A stretch of 64,000 nucleotides of DNA from Acestrorhynchus altus. Its lineage: Eukaryota > Chordata > Actinopteri > Characiformes > Acestrorhynchidae. Both the position numbers and the translations under genes were made by a program. The stretch spans positions 18,592,172 through 18,656,171 of the forward strand of contig CM067515.1 of the NCBI GenBank assembly GCA_034509495.1. The letters run 5' to 3'. Numbering within the stretch: position 1 is the stretch's first letter; every line of letters begins with the position of its first letter. Below are positions 49,257 through 60,372 of this stretch, in pieces. The notes below the pieces were generated by a model, which was not told where the DNA came from, made no database searches, and worked only from the letters and a program-made list of their open reading frames with translations.

Positions 49257-51229
49257 CCAACAACAATAAACCCTTTGTAATTTTGTGTCAGTGTTTTCCA
49301 AACCTCTACTCTGGGAAGCCCAGAATTTACATTTACTAGCCAACAACCTAGAATGTATCTCATATATCTCTCTACTCGCTACATAATGCACATCATAGTG
49401 GCTCCTGCACCCACACAGTGCATAATATACTGTATCTAACACAGAGAAATTTGGAATTTAGTCTCACAGTGCACACAATGCACAGTATTTGTGTGAAGAA
49501 GCATATATTTCATAATTCACAACTATGCAGGGAGCAAGAGCCACCTAAAATAAAAGTTGATCTAACTAATCCTTCATTAAATTAAATCACCTGAGCTGCT
49601 AATTGAACTGAACAACTCCATACAATGAGTGAAGAGCAGTTAGGAGTCAGGAATCAAATCCCAATATAATCATAACTGCAAAAATGCTCTTAAAGAATAA
49701 AATAAATTGTTTCAAATGATTTTCACAAAATGTTTGCACATCACAGTATAAAATCCACTTAGTGAAATATATAAGAAAATGAATCTGCCTTAGTTATAAC
49801 GATGAATTATTTTAATTTTTAAAGTACTTGTACCTCAATACAGGTTATTTAGTTACAAGTTGTGAAAAAGGATGTACATTACAACTTGACCAAATGCTGC
49901 TACATCCTGGACATCTGGTCAACCAAGCTGACATTGCTAATGAATGCTGGACTTAAGACTGTCACCAATCCCATCTATGCTTCAAGGCCCACTGGTGCTC
50001 CCTGGCCAACAGGTTGAGAAACCCTGGTTTAGAACACAGTGTGACTCACTTTAGTCTATAAACACAAACATAAATTTCTCCACAGAGCTGAACACTGGAG
50101 GAACCGGAATCACTTTCATCTCAACACAGTGTGTGGTATCACTCAACACACTGCGCTCGAGTCTCAAAGTGGAATAGCACTACAATGTGTATGAATAAAA
50201 TTGATCCTTTCTGATTTAATGAATAATTTATAATGAATTTTAATGTAGGTTTTTGGTGGATGATTTTAAGTTTTAGAATCTTTTGAAATGAAACAATTGA
50301 TAAATATCTGTGAAGTCAAAGCTGGAGTCAGCCAGTCTGATAATTACACCACCATTAAATACCAGCTCAAACATTTTACTCACCATTTATTCATGCAGCA
50401 TTAGCACTGCAGGTTATCCTAGTGTGTAGTGGCATGCTACCTGACGAAGAGCTGAGCTGATTTCTCCTGATCATCTCAGCTCATGGTAATCAAACCAGTG
50501 CCAGATTCCTCTCTGTCTTACTGAGAATGACATTCAAACATCTTGGCATAATGCATTAAACATGAAATGAGATGCTAATACTCACAATCGTTTCAGTTTG
50601 ATGTTTTCAGGGGCAAATGTCGCTGGAGCAGGTGTAGCTCTGCAGACAGCACTCACTAATCTCCCAATATCAGGATTTTTGGCTGTATTTTAGAGCAGTC
50701 TTCACAAAATTTGTCAAGTTAGAGAAGCTAATCTACAGTGTTATATTTATATACAAACATTTAATTCAAAATAAGACTCCTGTACTGCATCCAAACAACA
50801 ACAGTATACTGCTACTGTTCACATGTACAGCCTGCATGTAGATTCTGACTGAGCAGTGAGAGTGGGCCATGTCTGATGACATCACTGATCCAGATTTTGG
50901 GTTATTGAGGAAAATGAGAAGGAAAGGGCTGTTTGCTCTTTAAAATTTCAGAAAAAGAAAAATAATTTCTGAGATGTAAAGTGTGTTTTATTCCTTATAT
51001 AAATATATAAAAAAAATTGTAGCCACAAGTAATTCTTTATACAAATATTTAAAATGTCTTAATATTTACATTTAATGTGAAAACATTTGAGGAGGATCTC
51101 ATGAAAAACAACAATATCTGGTCTGTGTGATTGTCTCCTATGCATGTATTTCAAGTTTTTTGGTGAATAAAAGTATGTCAAACTACAAAAACACACAGCA
51201 ACACTGGCCTAGAGATCAAGTATATATTG

Positions 51230-51475
51230 GTTGTGTGTTTTCATTACCTGCTAGCTACAGTAACCTCACAGCTGACAAGCTGCCAGAAGTTTAGTTACAT
51301 TATCCCTGAAGATTAAGTTAACACTGTAGTAACTGGTTTAGTATAAGCTTCTATTACTTGTTACCTACATTATCCTCATAGCTCCAGTGCTGATTGGTGG
51401 GGTATAAGCTTATAAGCTGTTAGCTGTAAAGGCCTCATAGCTCCAGTGTCTTGGCAGACTGACTATACTGGGCAG
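51230..51475 (-). repeat. Dispersed repeat copy (ATTAGCAC family)
   Basis: Contains AGCTTCTATTACTTGTTACC, CTCATAGCTCCAGTGCTGAT and TGGGGTATAAGCTTATAAGC, the reverse-strand form of the family at 1-550. Confidence 0.55.
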
Positions 51476-52689
51476 GAAAGTAGAGGAATATGATTTTTCT
51501 CTCTACTGTTTCAGTAAGAGTGTAGAACACAGCAAGAGATTAGCTTTGAATGTTGTATGAGTGTTGCTGAGGGGCATCCCTGCTTGTCTGCTTGTGTGTG
51601 TGTGTGTGCGTGCATGTGTGTGTTTGTGGGCATTGCTGTAATCACCAGGATCAGAGAACCAGCCTCCAGTACATGGCTGATCTAAGAAAGGAAAGTAAAT
51701 AAACAAATGAACAGGACTGAAAGTCAGACCCTTTGTTCAGGAATCCATGCACAGACTCACTGCTGCCTCCTCCGGGTCCAGACTTCAAAGTATGGCCATT
51801 TTAATTTTTAATCCCTGTCCCATCAGCTAGCCCGGAGCAGTGCAACTGGCGCAAAATCTGCACTCAAGAAATCTAGGCCACAGCCCGGCATGTACCGCTC
51901 ACTTTCACATTCTAATGCTGCTAATAATGAATGAAGGCAAATAGCCACTGCTTAGCATAATGTGAAAAACTCTGGTTCAGTTTTAGTGGACAGTTTCCCA
52001 CAAGGAGGTGTCACAAGGACACTCTTTGAAGTTTTATTTTCTTCCATTATTTACTTCGATTACGTTACATTATTCATTTAGATCAAGAAAGGCATTATAT
52101 ATGTTACCTCCAGTATTCATTTAAACTTTTTTGGTGGACAAAAAAATCTGATTTGTGGACCAATTAATCAGCATTGAAAGTTAACTAGCCACACATTCAC
52201 AAAGCATCTAGTAATGATCTACCAACATTGATGTTTATCTAGTTTGTTATATTAGAAATCCCAGGTGAAATCTCAGAAAAGTGTAGCAATGAATGTGTAA
52301 CATATAGAGAGTAACTTCAAATGATGAATGGCAGTGATGGCTGTTTTTTTGGACAGGAACAATGCGAGCTGTAGGGCTTTAGCACTAGTTGATAGAAGTA
52401 TACAAGTTGTGCAAGAGTCAGTGTTTCTTTGTTTAATAACTTGACAGAAAAGAAATGGCAAATAAACAATTGTTGAACATCATGGTAAGAAATACCAGTT
52501 GTTTGCTGATAATACTGAGGGAAAGAGAGTTCAAGGATGTTGACAGGGCAAGGTGGACATACATTTGGGAAATATCAAATGTGAATACTGACATCCCATG
52601 CAGAAAATAACAGTGGAGGATAAATAAATAAAAACAATAATTTGGTCAAAATATCTGGACTAATCTTCATATAACAATTCATAGATTAA

Positions 52690-54350
52690 GAATATTGGCA
52701 TCCCTGCACTTCTCCTAAAGCTCTAAAAATTCTAAAAATGCTTTGAGAAACGAAGGCAAATTTGATATAATCATCAGTTTCTTCAGTTGTACCATCGATT
52801 TAATAATAACAAAAAAAATGATAACAAAATTATCAGTTGCTTCCTGTTACCATGAATAGGTTTTGTATCCTTTGCTACTGGAATTATGTTTATTATAATT
52901 AACTCTCCAGCTGTTCCAGGTCTCTCAGATTTTAAGGCTGCCTTTTCCCAAATGTTTATTTGGGATGTTCTGTAGCAGCATTTCTCAACCCTGGTCCTGA
53001 AGTTACCCCTACCTGCATTTTTAAGAGCAACTAATCAGCTCAGTAACAAGCCCAGTAACAAGAGTTGAGAAACACTGCTGTATAGGATTTAGATCTAGGG
53101 TCACTGCCAGCAACTTCAGAACTCTCCAGTTCTTTGACTTAAGCCATTTTAGGGTGCTTAATCATATATTTGTTCTGTCGGTACTACATTATGCTCCAGA
53201 ATTCTTGGGTAGTCTTTAGATTTCATAATGCCAAGCACACAATCAAGGCATCCAGTTCCAGAAGCAGCAAAACAACCCCATCCAGTTTAATTGTAGAGAG
53301 CATAAATCTCATTTACTTTTGTGTAAATGGTACAATGATGTACGTAACAAAAAAAAAATATCTGTCCAACATCTGTACCTTCTCCCAGAAAGAGAAATGT
53401 AAGGTCTGACAACTCCAGTCTATCTTTTTATGTATCTGTACCCTCCTGGGTCTTCTTTCTAGTGTGCTATTTCATACAGATGAAATCGATAGTGTGAGTT
53501 GACACGTGTACCTTGTGTCTGCCAATTGGAAGTTGAATGAGGTTCTTTAGCCATCATTCAAACATTCTTTCACTGCAATCTTTCATAATTTTTTGATTTC
53601 ACACAGTCCAAATTGGGTCTGGAAATTGGGCTAAAATTATAATTATAAAAAGAAAATGTTAGGGTTAGGTTCAGGTTTAGTTTAAATCGAAATGAAGGAT
53701 CAGACCATATAACTACACTGCTTACTTCTTAATGTTCTTGGTTCATACCTTTCATTTCTGCCTGTCTGGTTTGCATCAGTAATTCCTGCATATGCATAAA
53801 ATAAAAAATGTAATACACATTGTACAACTCCCGAAATGCCCATTTAGCCACATATGTACAAATTACTCTTGAAATCACACTGCCATAGACTGTGCCCCAT
53901 GCTGCTGTACACACATATATGTACACATACACATGTATTGATGCATACTGCTTGCAGAATCTGGCTCATTTACACATCTCCTATAGGAGACTGGTGCACA
54001 ATGCACAGTGAACAATATGATTTCTGAAGATAAAATTGTAGCTGTGAGATTGTCCACACATTTCCACATTTGTGTTTTACTCATCCTCTGACAATTCTTT
54101 GCTCTTCTTTCTTTTCTCGATGCTTAATGTGGTACACAGACGCAAAGACAATAAGTGTGATGTCTATATTGTCAGTTACTGTTATTGCCACCAATACAAA
54201 TTAAACAAGCACCACGTTTGAAATCAATTTCTTACAATTTTGAAAATCTGCTTTTTTGCCTCAGGTTTAATGTATTGGTTTCAATGCAAACAAAAGGAAA
54301 AGTAGTGCATTCTCTGAAAGAACTGCTAGGGTGCCAATAATTCTGTCCAT
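52690..54350 (-). mobile_element. Degenerate Tc1-like transposon
   Basis: Left end near AATATTGGCATCCCTGCACT and right end near GGGTGCCAATAATTCTGTCC form a loose inverted pair. Interior phrases ATTTTAAGGCTGCCTTTTCC and GCCAAGCACACAATCAAGGC read as reversed Tc1-type DNA. No intact frame. Contains a nested miniature element. Confidence 0.55.
52972..53085. mobile_element. Miniature inverted-repeat element nested in Tc1 copy
   Basis: The left terminus AGCAGCATTTCTCAACCCTG is mirrored by AGAGTTGAGAAACACTGCTG at the right. This resembles a common fish hAT-type miniature element. It interrupts the surrounding transposon. Confidence 0.6.
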
Positions 54351-54589
54351 TCTGATTGTGGTCATGGTTAACCTGGTTCAAATTAAGCTTGCATAATGAT
54401 GATTTCATGCCATGAGCTTTGCCCCCCTGATCAATTATTCTGTTGAACCTGATTGCCTGCTAACTTTCTTTAATTTAGCAATGGTACAGATTCAGCCCAG
54501 TGTTAAAATAAATACACTGGTCCTCTCCCAGCAAAGGAAGACCCGTCTGAACTGTCTGGACACGGTAGAGCTTAGAAGTGATCCATGAA

Positions 54590-54850
54590 TATTAAATGTA
54601 GCATATAACAGTCAGGGTCAATAGAGCATTAGCAGGGCTAATGGCCGCTGGATGATGATGCGATGATAAGCTAATCTGTACCCTTCAGCTGTAGCCCATA
54701 AACGGAGAGGCCTTGGGCTCAGCTATTCACATGTAAAGTAAGAGAGGGCACTCTTGGACACGTAATGTGAAGACTCTTCTTGGAGATGCAGACTTTGAGA
54801 GACAGCAGCAGCTGCAGATGTGCAGGTTTAGTGCATAACATGGCTTAAGC
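54590..54850. promoter_or_regulatory. Repeat-free island, candidate conserved non-coding element
   Basis: GC-richer unique segment with no frame or repeat signature, bounded by AT-rich DNA (GGCTAATGGCCGCTGGATGA, GGAGAGGCCTTGGGCTCAGC). Conservation is inferred from composition only. Confidence 0.3.
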
Positions 54851-55555
54851 CCACAAATGTCTGTGCAGGCATAATAACAGAGTGCTTATAGAAGAGTCTA
54901 TGACCCTTTGTTAGCCACTCATTTCACTCACATCCCAGGCCTACATACATTATGGCTGGTAATTTGATGTTTCTAAGATATTATTTAAATGAGGTTTGTT
55001 CAGGTGAATCAACATCCTGTCATTTTATCTTTAAAAAGGTAATCTACAAACAATTCTGTGTTCAATATGTCTGTAATTATTAGTAATTGACAGTTACTCC
55101 TACAGTAAATGGTTCTAAAGTGAATATAAAAATGAGTGCTGAGAGTGGGCAACCCTGATGGTGACCTGGGATTGCTACTGGTTCTGATGAAAGCCTTTTC
55201 TCATTCAATGAGAAACCTGGGTGTCATTTTTCACAGTAAACTGTACTTTTAGATGGACATATCAATGTCTGCAAATAGTGTTCTTTCATCTGTGAAAAGT
55301 TTATATTCATTACACGTAAAGTGATCATGGTTTATAGCTCGTGAAAATCAGAAATCCAGAATCTCATATTATTACAACATTTAAATTCAGGTTTGACTAA
55401 ATTACAAATCAGTATCAAAATTAAAACATATCACTATAAATTGAGCAAATATTAAATATATGACAGGTAAAACTTTGAATTAAACTGTGAACAAAATGAA
55501 TCCCACAAACAAATTGAATCCTAGTCCATACATGACTATCCTTACCACACTGAGA

Positions 55556-55580
55556 CACACACACACACACACACACACAC

Positions 55581-55627
<47 letters not shown>
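55556..55627. repeat. CA and GA compound microsatellite
   Basis: CA run followed by a GA run. The latter is a homopurine tract able to form H-DNA. Confidence 0.95.
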
Positions 55628-55629
<2 letters not shown>

Positions 55630-55675
55630 TAGAGTGGCAGTTACTAGTTACCAATGCCACAGCTAAGCAGTGTGA

Positions 55676-55678
<3 letters not shown>

Positions 55679-55727
<49 letters not shown>
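55679..55727. repeat. GT microsatellite
   Basis: About 24 GT units, followed by GCGCG and CTGTGTGTCTGT variants. Confidence 0.95.
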
Positions 55728-55731
<4 letters not shown>

Positions 55732-55825
55732 TGTGTCTGTGTGTCTGTCTGTGTGGCTGTGGCTTTCAGTGGCTTTTCTGGCAGGCCTGTCAGGGCAACC
55801 CCTTTCAACTAGGGATGGGATGTCA

Positions 55826-55833
55826 AAGAGAGA

Positions 55834-55890
<57 letters not shown>
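55826..55890. repeat. GA microsatellite
   Basis: Homopurine GA run of about 32 units with one GGGAG interruption. Confidence 0.95.
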
Positions 55891-55895
<5 letters not shown>

Positions 55896-56187
55896 TCAGT
55901 AGCTGTCCAATGCAGAAATACAGGTAATTCAAAAGCCTTTGCCAACTTTTATTTTAACTGTATTGTATACTGAATATACAGAATGATGAGCCAAAACATT
56001 ACAATAATACACTCAGTATGCCACCAAAACAGCAAAAACGCATCTGGCTTTCCATGTGATGGAGAAGAAAACAGGTCTCCTCAGACCAGGCCTTCGTCCC
56101 TCACTCTAAGGTCCACTTTCAGTGCTCACCTTTCCATTGTAGGAGTGGACAGGGATCAGGAAAGGCTCTCTGTACACAGGTGTGTAC

Positions 56188-56204
56188 ACAGCAGGGGGCA
56201 GTGC
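56188..56204 (+). promoter_or_regulatory. CTCF-like motif in the intergenic simple-repeat region
   Basis: ACAGCAGGGGGCAGTG on the plus strand matches the CTCF core. It lies in a non-repetitive island between two simple-repeat clusters. It points rightward, whereas the motif at 5054-5071 points leftward, so the pair is not in the convergent orientation usual for loop anchors. Confidence 0.35.
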
Positions 56205-56466
56205 GTGGTGAGCAGGGGGGAGAACAGTTGGCTACAGACAGTCACAGAACCCCTAGCTAAAACAATTCCTGTGTTGGTGTGTTTATGAATCTTTTGGATG
56301 TTAACACTCCTTTATTCATTCTGAATATAGTCAACCACACTTTCCTGCTCCTGTCCGTTCCAAGAAGGTCTTCAGGCAGGTTATTGGTCTGCTAATAAAC
56401 ACTTAATGGAATTAAGTGTGCTGGCAACAAGATGATACAAAGAGGGCAAAAATTGTTACCTAGAGT

Positions 56467-56540
<74 letters not shown>
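56467..56540. repeat. AAT trinucleotide microsatellite
   Basis: About 24 AAT units with one AAC interruption. Confidence 0.95.
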
Positions 56541-56541
<1 letters not shown>

Positions 56542-56569
56542 TGTTAACCTGATTGCAGGCTAACACCAA

Positions 56570-56590
56570 ACACACACACACACACACACA

Positions 56591-56657
<67 letters not shown>
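56570..56657. repeat. CA microsatellite
   Basis: About 43 CA units with a single GA interruption. Confidence 0.95.
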
Positions 56658-56660
<3 letters not shown>

Positions 56661-56822
56661 TGCATGCACACGCGAGACAGTCTGATGAATTTGTCAGCGG
56701 ATTCTCTCAGTTCAAACACTCTCTCTCTCTCCTGTCAGGCTGTTCCATTGATATTTCTGCCCTTGAACGCCGGCACTATTCCCATAGAGATTTCCCTACA
56801 ACTTTCTAATCAGCATATTTCA

Positions 56823-56828
<6 letters not shown>

Positions 56829-56921
<93 letters not shown>

Positions 56922-56925
56922 ACAC
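56829..56925. repeat. CA microsatellite
   Basis: About 45 CA units. Between this and the previous run is a 170-bp non-repetitive segment. Confidence 0.95.
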
Positions 56926-57004
56926 ACCCAAGTGCCTCTTGATGAGCTTGAATCCAGCTTCTTTCATCTCTGGGTCTGTGGATACCTGTCAGAGCAAACG
57001 TGAT

Positions 57005-57625
57005 ACCTAGAGATAGACAGAAATACAGACGGACAAGCAGTCTGGTGAACAGATGAGTGGATGAAGTGACAGATAAGTAAATGGACTGATGAGTGGATGT
57101 ATGGACAGGTGAGTGGATGGACTGACAAGTAGATGGGTGGACAGAAGGGCGGACAGACTGACAAATGGACATAGGGAGAGATTAGTGGAAGGACTGATCA
57201 GTAGATGATGGACAGACAAGTGTTCAGGCTGATAAGTGAAACTACAGACAGGTGAGTGAATGGAATAATGAGTAGACATATGGACAAAGTATTGATGAGT
57301 ACACAGACAGGTGAGTGGACGTATGTACAGGTAAGTGGAATGACTGATGAGTGTATGAATGGGCAGGCAATTGGATGGACAGAGTGACAAGTGGATGCAA
57401 GGATAGGTGATTGGATGGACAGAGGAATGGACAGACAAGTGGATGGACATGACGAGTGAATGGATGGGCAGAGAGGTTGGGTGTATGGACAGATGAACAA
57501 TATAGACTAGTGGACAGATTCCAGAAATGGATAGGAAAAAAAGGGGTGGACAGACAGAGAGATACTGGAAATAGATAAATGAATGACCAGACAGGCAGAT
57601 AAATGGATGGACAGGCAGATGAGGC
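57005..57625. repeat. Degenerate GACA/GGAT tetranucleotide-derived satellite
   Basis: About 620 bp of diverged units such as GGATGGACAGACAAGTG with variable spacing. It yields a spurious 210-aa open frame on the minus strand rich in Ser, His, Pro and Leu, which is not a gene. Confidence 0.85.
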
Positions 57626-57649
57626 AGGTGTGAGTTCATACATAGAGCA

Positions 57650-58127
57650 CGATGTATAAATTAAAGGACATTACTTTAATTACTAACAAAAAAGAAACAA
57701 GAGGAGAGCTGGATGTGAGGGCAGCTGGTCTTGGAGTGTGAGGAGGGTGTTATGATGATGCAGAGCATCTCTCTGACAGCAGCTGATCTGCTCTCCTTTT
57801 GCTCTTTATAAGCTGCTCTCAGACCTGTGAAGAAAATTCAATTATGTTTTATTGATCATCATCACACTCCGGGGGCCTGGGTCTGGATTTATGAGGGGGG
57901 CGGAACAGGTTCTCTCCATACATCAAGGTCATGACTGCCTCGCCTGGAGAAATCTTTACCCACAATTCCCCATTGCAACCCCCTCCAAAACCTGTGTTTG
58001 AGTGCTGGACTGACAGGAGCTCTGAGTCCAGAATCAGCTGCGCTCAGACTCAAAAACACTCAAATTGTATTCAGCTCACCTTACCTTAGTGACGGCTGTT
58101 TTTACTCAAAAAGCAATATTTATAAAT
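57650..58127. promoter_or_regulatory. Repeat-free island, candidate conserved non-coding element
   Basis: The segment around 57720-57960 is unique and GC-richer (GCTGATCTGCTCTCCTTTTG, CCGGGGGCCTGGGTCTGG-like). It has no open frame with family resemblance. Only composition supports the call. Confidence 0.25.
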
Positions 58128-58330
58128 ATGGTATATATACTATGTGGACAAAAGTATCAGGACACCTGCTCATTCTAATATTGTTGACTGCTCATTCTGA
58201 AATCAATGGAATTAAAAGACTTTATGCTGCTTTTGTTGGAGGCCTTTATACTAGATTTTGGAGCAATCTTGTGACAATTTGATTGCTTTCAGCTACAAAA
58301 CATGTTTACTGTGACAGAGATCAAGATGTT
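58128..58330. mobile_element. Short non-autonomous element (GACAAAAGTATC type)
   Basis: Begins TATGTGGACAAAAGTATCAG and shares GACAATTTGATTGC-like and TGCTGCTTTTGTTGGAG-like segments with the copy at 38085-38380. The right end is lost. Confidence 0.5.
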
Positions 58331-58919
58331 AGATGATCTCCCCTATTCCCAGGTTCCTCTACCCCACAGCTCAATACTGAGCAACAATTCTGATTTCATC
58401 AAGAACATAATGTGCAGCTGATTTTTTAAAGTATTTTTTAAGCACTATCACTGTGGTTTGATTCTCTCATTTTGTAGGTCTATAATTAGACTGTAGTCCT
58501 TCGGTTTTTCTGCATACTTTTACTTTATCTCCTTCCATCCTAATACCTGTTAATAACGCAGTTATACCACACATGTGATGTTAATAACACACTTATTCCA
58601 GTCAGGTGTTGTTAATCACGATGATGCTGTAGCTCTGCAGAGCTGAAACTCTGTAACTTTGCTGAAAGTATTTTATGGTTAAGGGCAAAGTGAGCAGCGG
58701 CTGTTCAATCTGCAGTTTAATGAGGCGTGTTCCTCCGGCTCCTGTGTTGCACTGACCGCTCAGCCCTGCTAGCCTCATTAGCCTCCTTAGCCTCGTTAGC
58801 CGCTGGCTCAAACAACTTCATTGCGCTGCACCCGTGTTGTTGTAAATGAGGTGCGATGAGTGTCAGCAGAACAGAAGAACCAACCGAGTAAAACGATTCG
58901 TCTGCAGAATGATAGAGAC

Positions 58920-58970
58920 AGCCACACGCACACACACACACACACACGCACACGCACACACATACACAAT
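58920..58970. repeat. CA/CG-rich microsatellite
   Basis: CA run with several CG interruptions. Confidence 0.85.
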
Positions 58971-59125
58971 GAAAAAGTAAATAGAGTAAATAGGATGACT
59001 CTAATCCAGCCTGTCAAATAAATTCAGAATTTGAGTCCATATGTACACCCAGTCCATATAAATATCATGCTTATGCAAATAAATAAATGTAGTTTTTGGG
59101 GGTGTTTTATTTTTTTTATGTTTGT

Positions 59126-59700
59126 TCAGCGTAAGAGGGTCTTACTTGTAGTCCAGGGACAACTATGATCCACATAGTGCACATTGTATGGTCTCAGATT
59201 TGGGCATGCCCCTCTGATCGCTGTGGCATAATTCCCTCTTCCCTCAATCACACTGTGTACTGAGTCACATTTCATTTGTGTATGACCTCTTTTCAGGTAC
59301 TTTTGGGTAACTATAGTTTGCTTCTCAGCTGCATGCTTCAGCAGGGCATTGCTCAAAATCAAATTGCAATTTTGAAAGCTGCATCCATCGCTGCATTTTA
59401 TGTACTCATTGTATGTGTTACTTACCTCAATGAAGTGGTGATACAAGAGGCAAACTCATTAGCTGTGAGCCCACCTTACCCTTTGTGCCACAAATAATTG
59501 GTTGCCATGTTGTACACCAAGCTTTGCTTTATAGTAGAGGGCTGAAGCTTGAAGTCTGGGGCAGAGAAGTAATCCCTGCTGGTCCATACACACCACCATA
59601 ATTTTCTTATTTGCCTTGTTCTTCCTGCTTACCGGCTCTTGCAGTCTCCTTCTTCTTGCAGTGATCTTTCCATGCATCAGCATCAATGCATCCAACTTTA
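59126..59700 (-). pseudogene. Broken transposable-element ORF with an SDGC..QN motif
   Basis: Two minus-strand frames continue one another. The upstream frame (59695-59459) has LLLCPRLQASALYYKAKLGVQ. The downstream frame (59446-59126) has CSDGCSFQNCNLILSNALL, then QKYLKRGHTQMKCDSVHSVI and PNLRPYNVHYVDH. I recall this arrangement (LCPR..AS..YYK.KL, SDG...QN.N, KGHTQMECDSVH) in multicopy uncharacterised proteins of fish and arthropods that look transposon-derived with a nuclease-like fold. Frameshifts and missing segments make this copy non-functional. Family assignment is open. Confidence 0.5.
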
Positions 59701-60372
59701 TAAGAGTTTAACATATGTTGCGTTGATCTTTCTTGGGGTGAAACATTTAAAGATTTAATGAATTAAAAATGCCACTCAATACTTGTCTTGAAAGGGACTA
59801 GATGGGTTTTTTTTCAGCATGAAGATGATTCATAGATTTAAAAAGAAGTTCCACGTACATCTTTGTGGATGAAGATGATCTCACTACTTTTCCAGTGGTC
59901 AGCTAGCAAGGTGTGTATGCATCCATGTTTACTTACTTTTTTCCATATACGTACTCTCTTTTCTGGATTCATTATGTGCTATCTGGTCTTGCACATCAGC
60001 AGCAGCCTGTTTTTGAGCAGGAACAGTTCTGGGACAGTGTGCCTGTTCAACAGAAACAGAAGAAGAAAAAATTCCAGTGAATGCTCTGGTTGAGTACATT
60101 CAACTTTTGTTATAAAGACGTTGCTTGAGAAATACCTAACCAACACATAAACATTTTACTTTGGCTTACTCAATGCTAATAGAAACCTTGCTCCTCAGAG
60201 GTCTCAAAGGCATCCTAAGACATCTTCCTGGCCTACTTCATTGCCCCTTTTTTCCATCTACTTCCTCACTTTCATCACTAAATACCTTTTTCTCAAGTAT
60301 CCTATTATATTTTATCATCCAGTGCACATAACTCTGCTAGGGAGAAAGACATTCCTAGTGTGAAAGAGACCT

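Noticed and set aside
55683..55973. Cys/Val- and Arg/Glu-repeat open frames across GT and GA runs
   Set aside because: Pure microsatellite translations.
57007..57639. 210-aa open frame on the minus strand, rich in Ser, His, Pro, Leu and Cys
   Set aside because: It is the translation of a degenerate GACA/GGAT repeat. Period-related residue patterns and overlapping open frames in other phases show low complexity, not coding.
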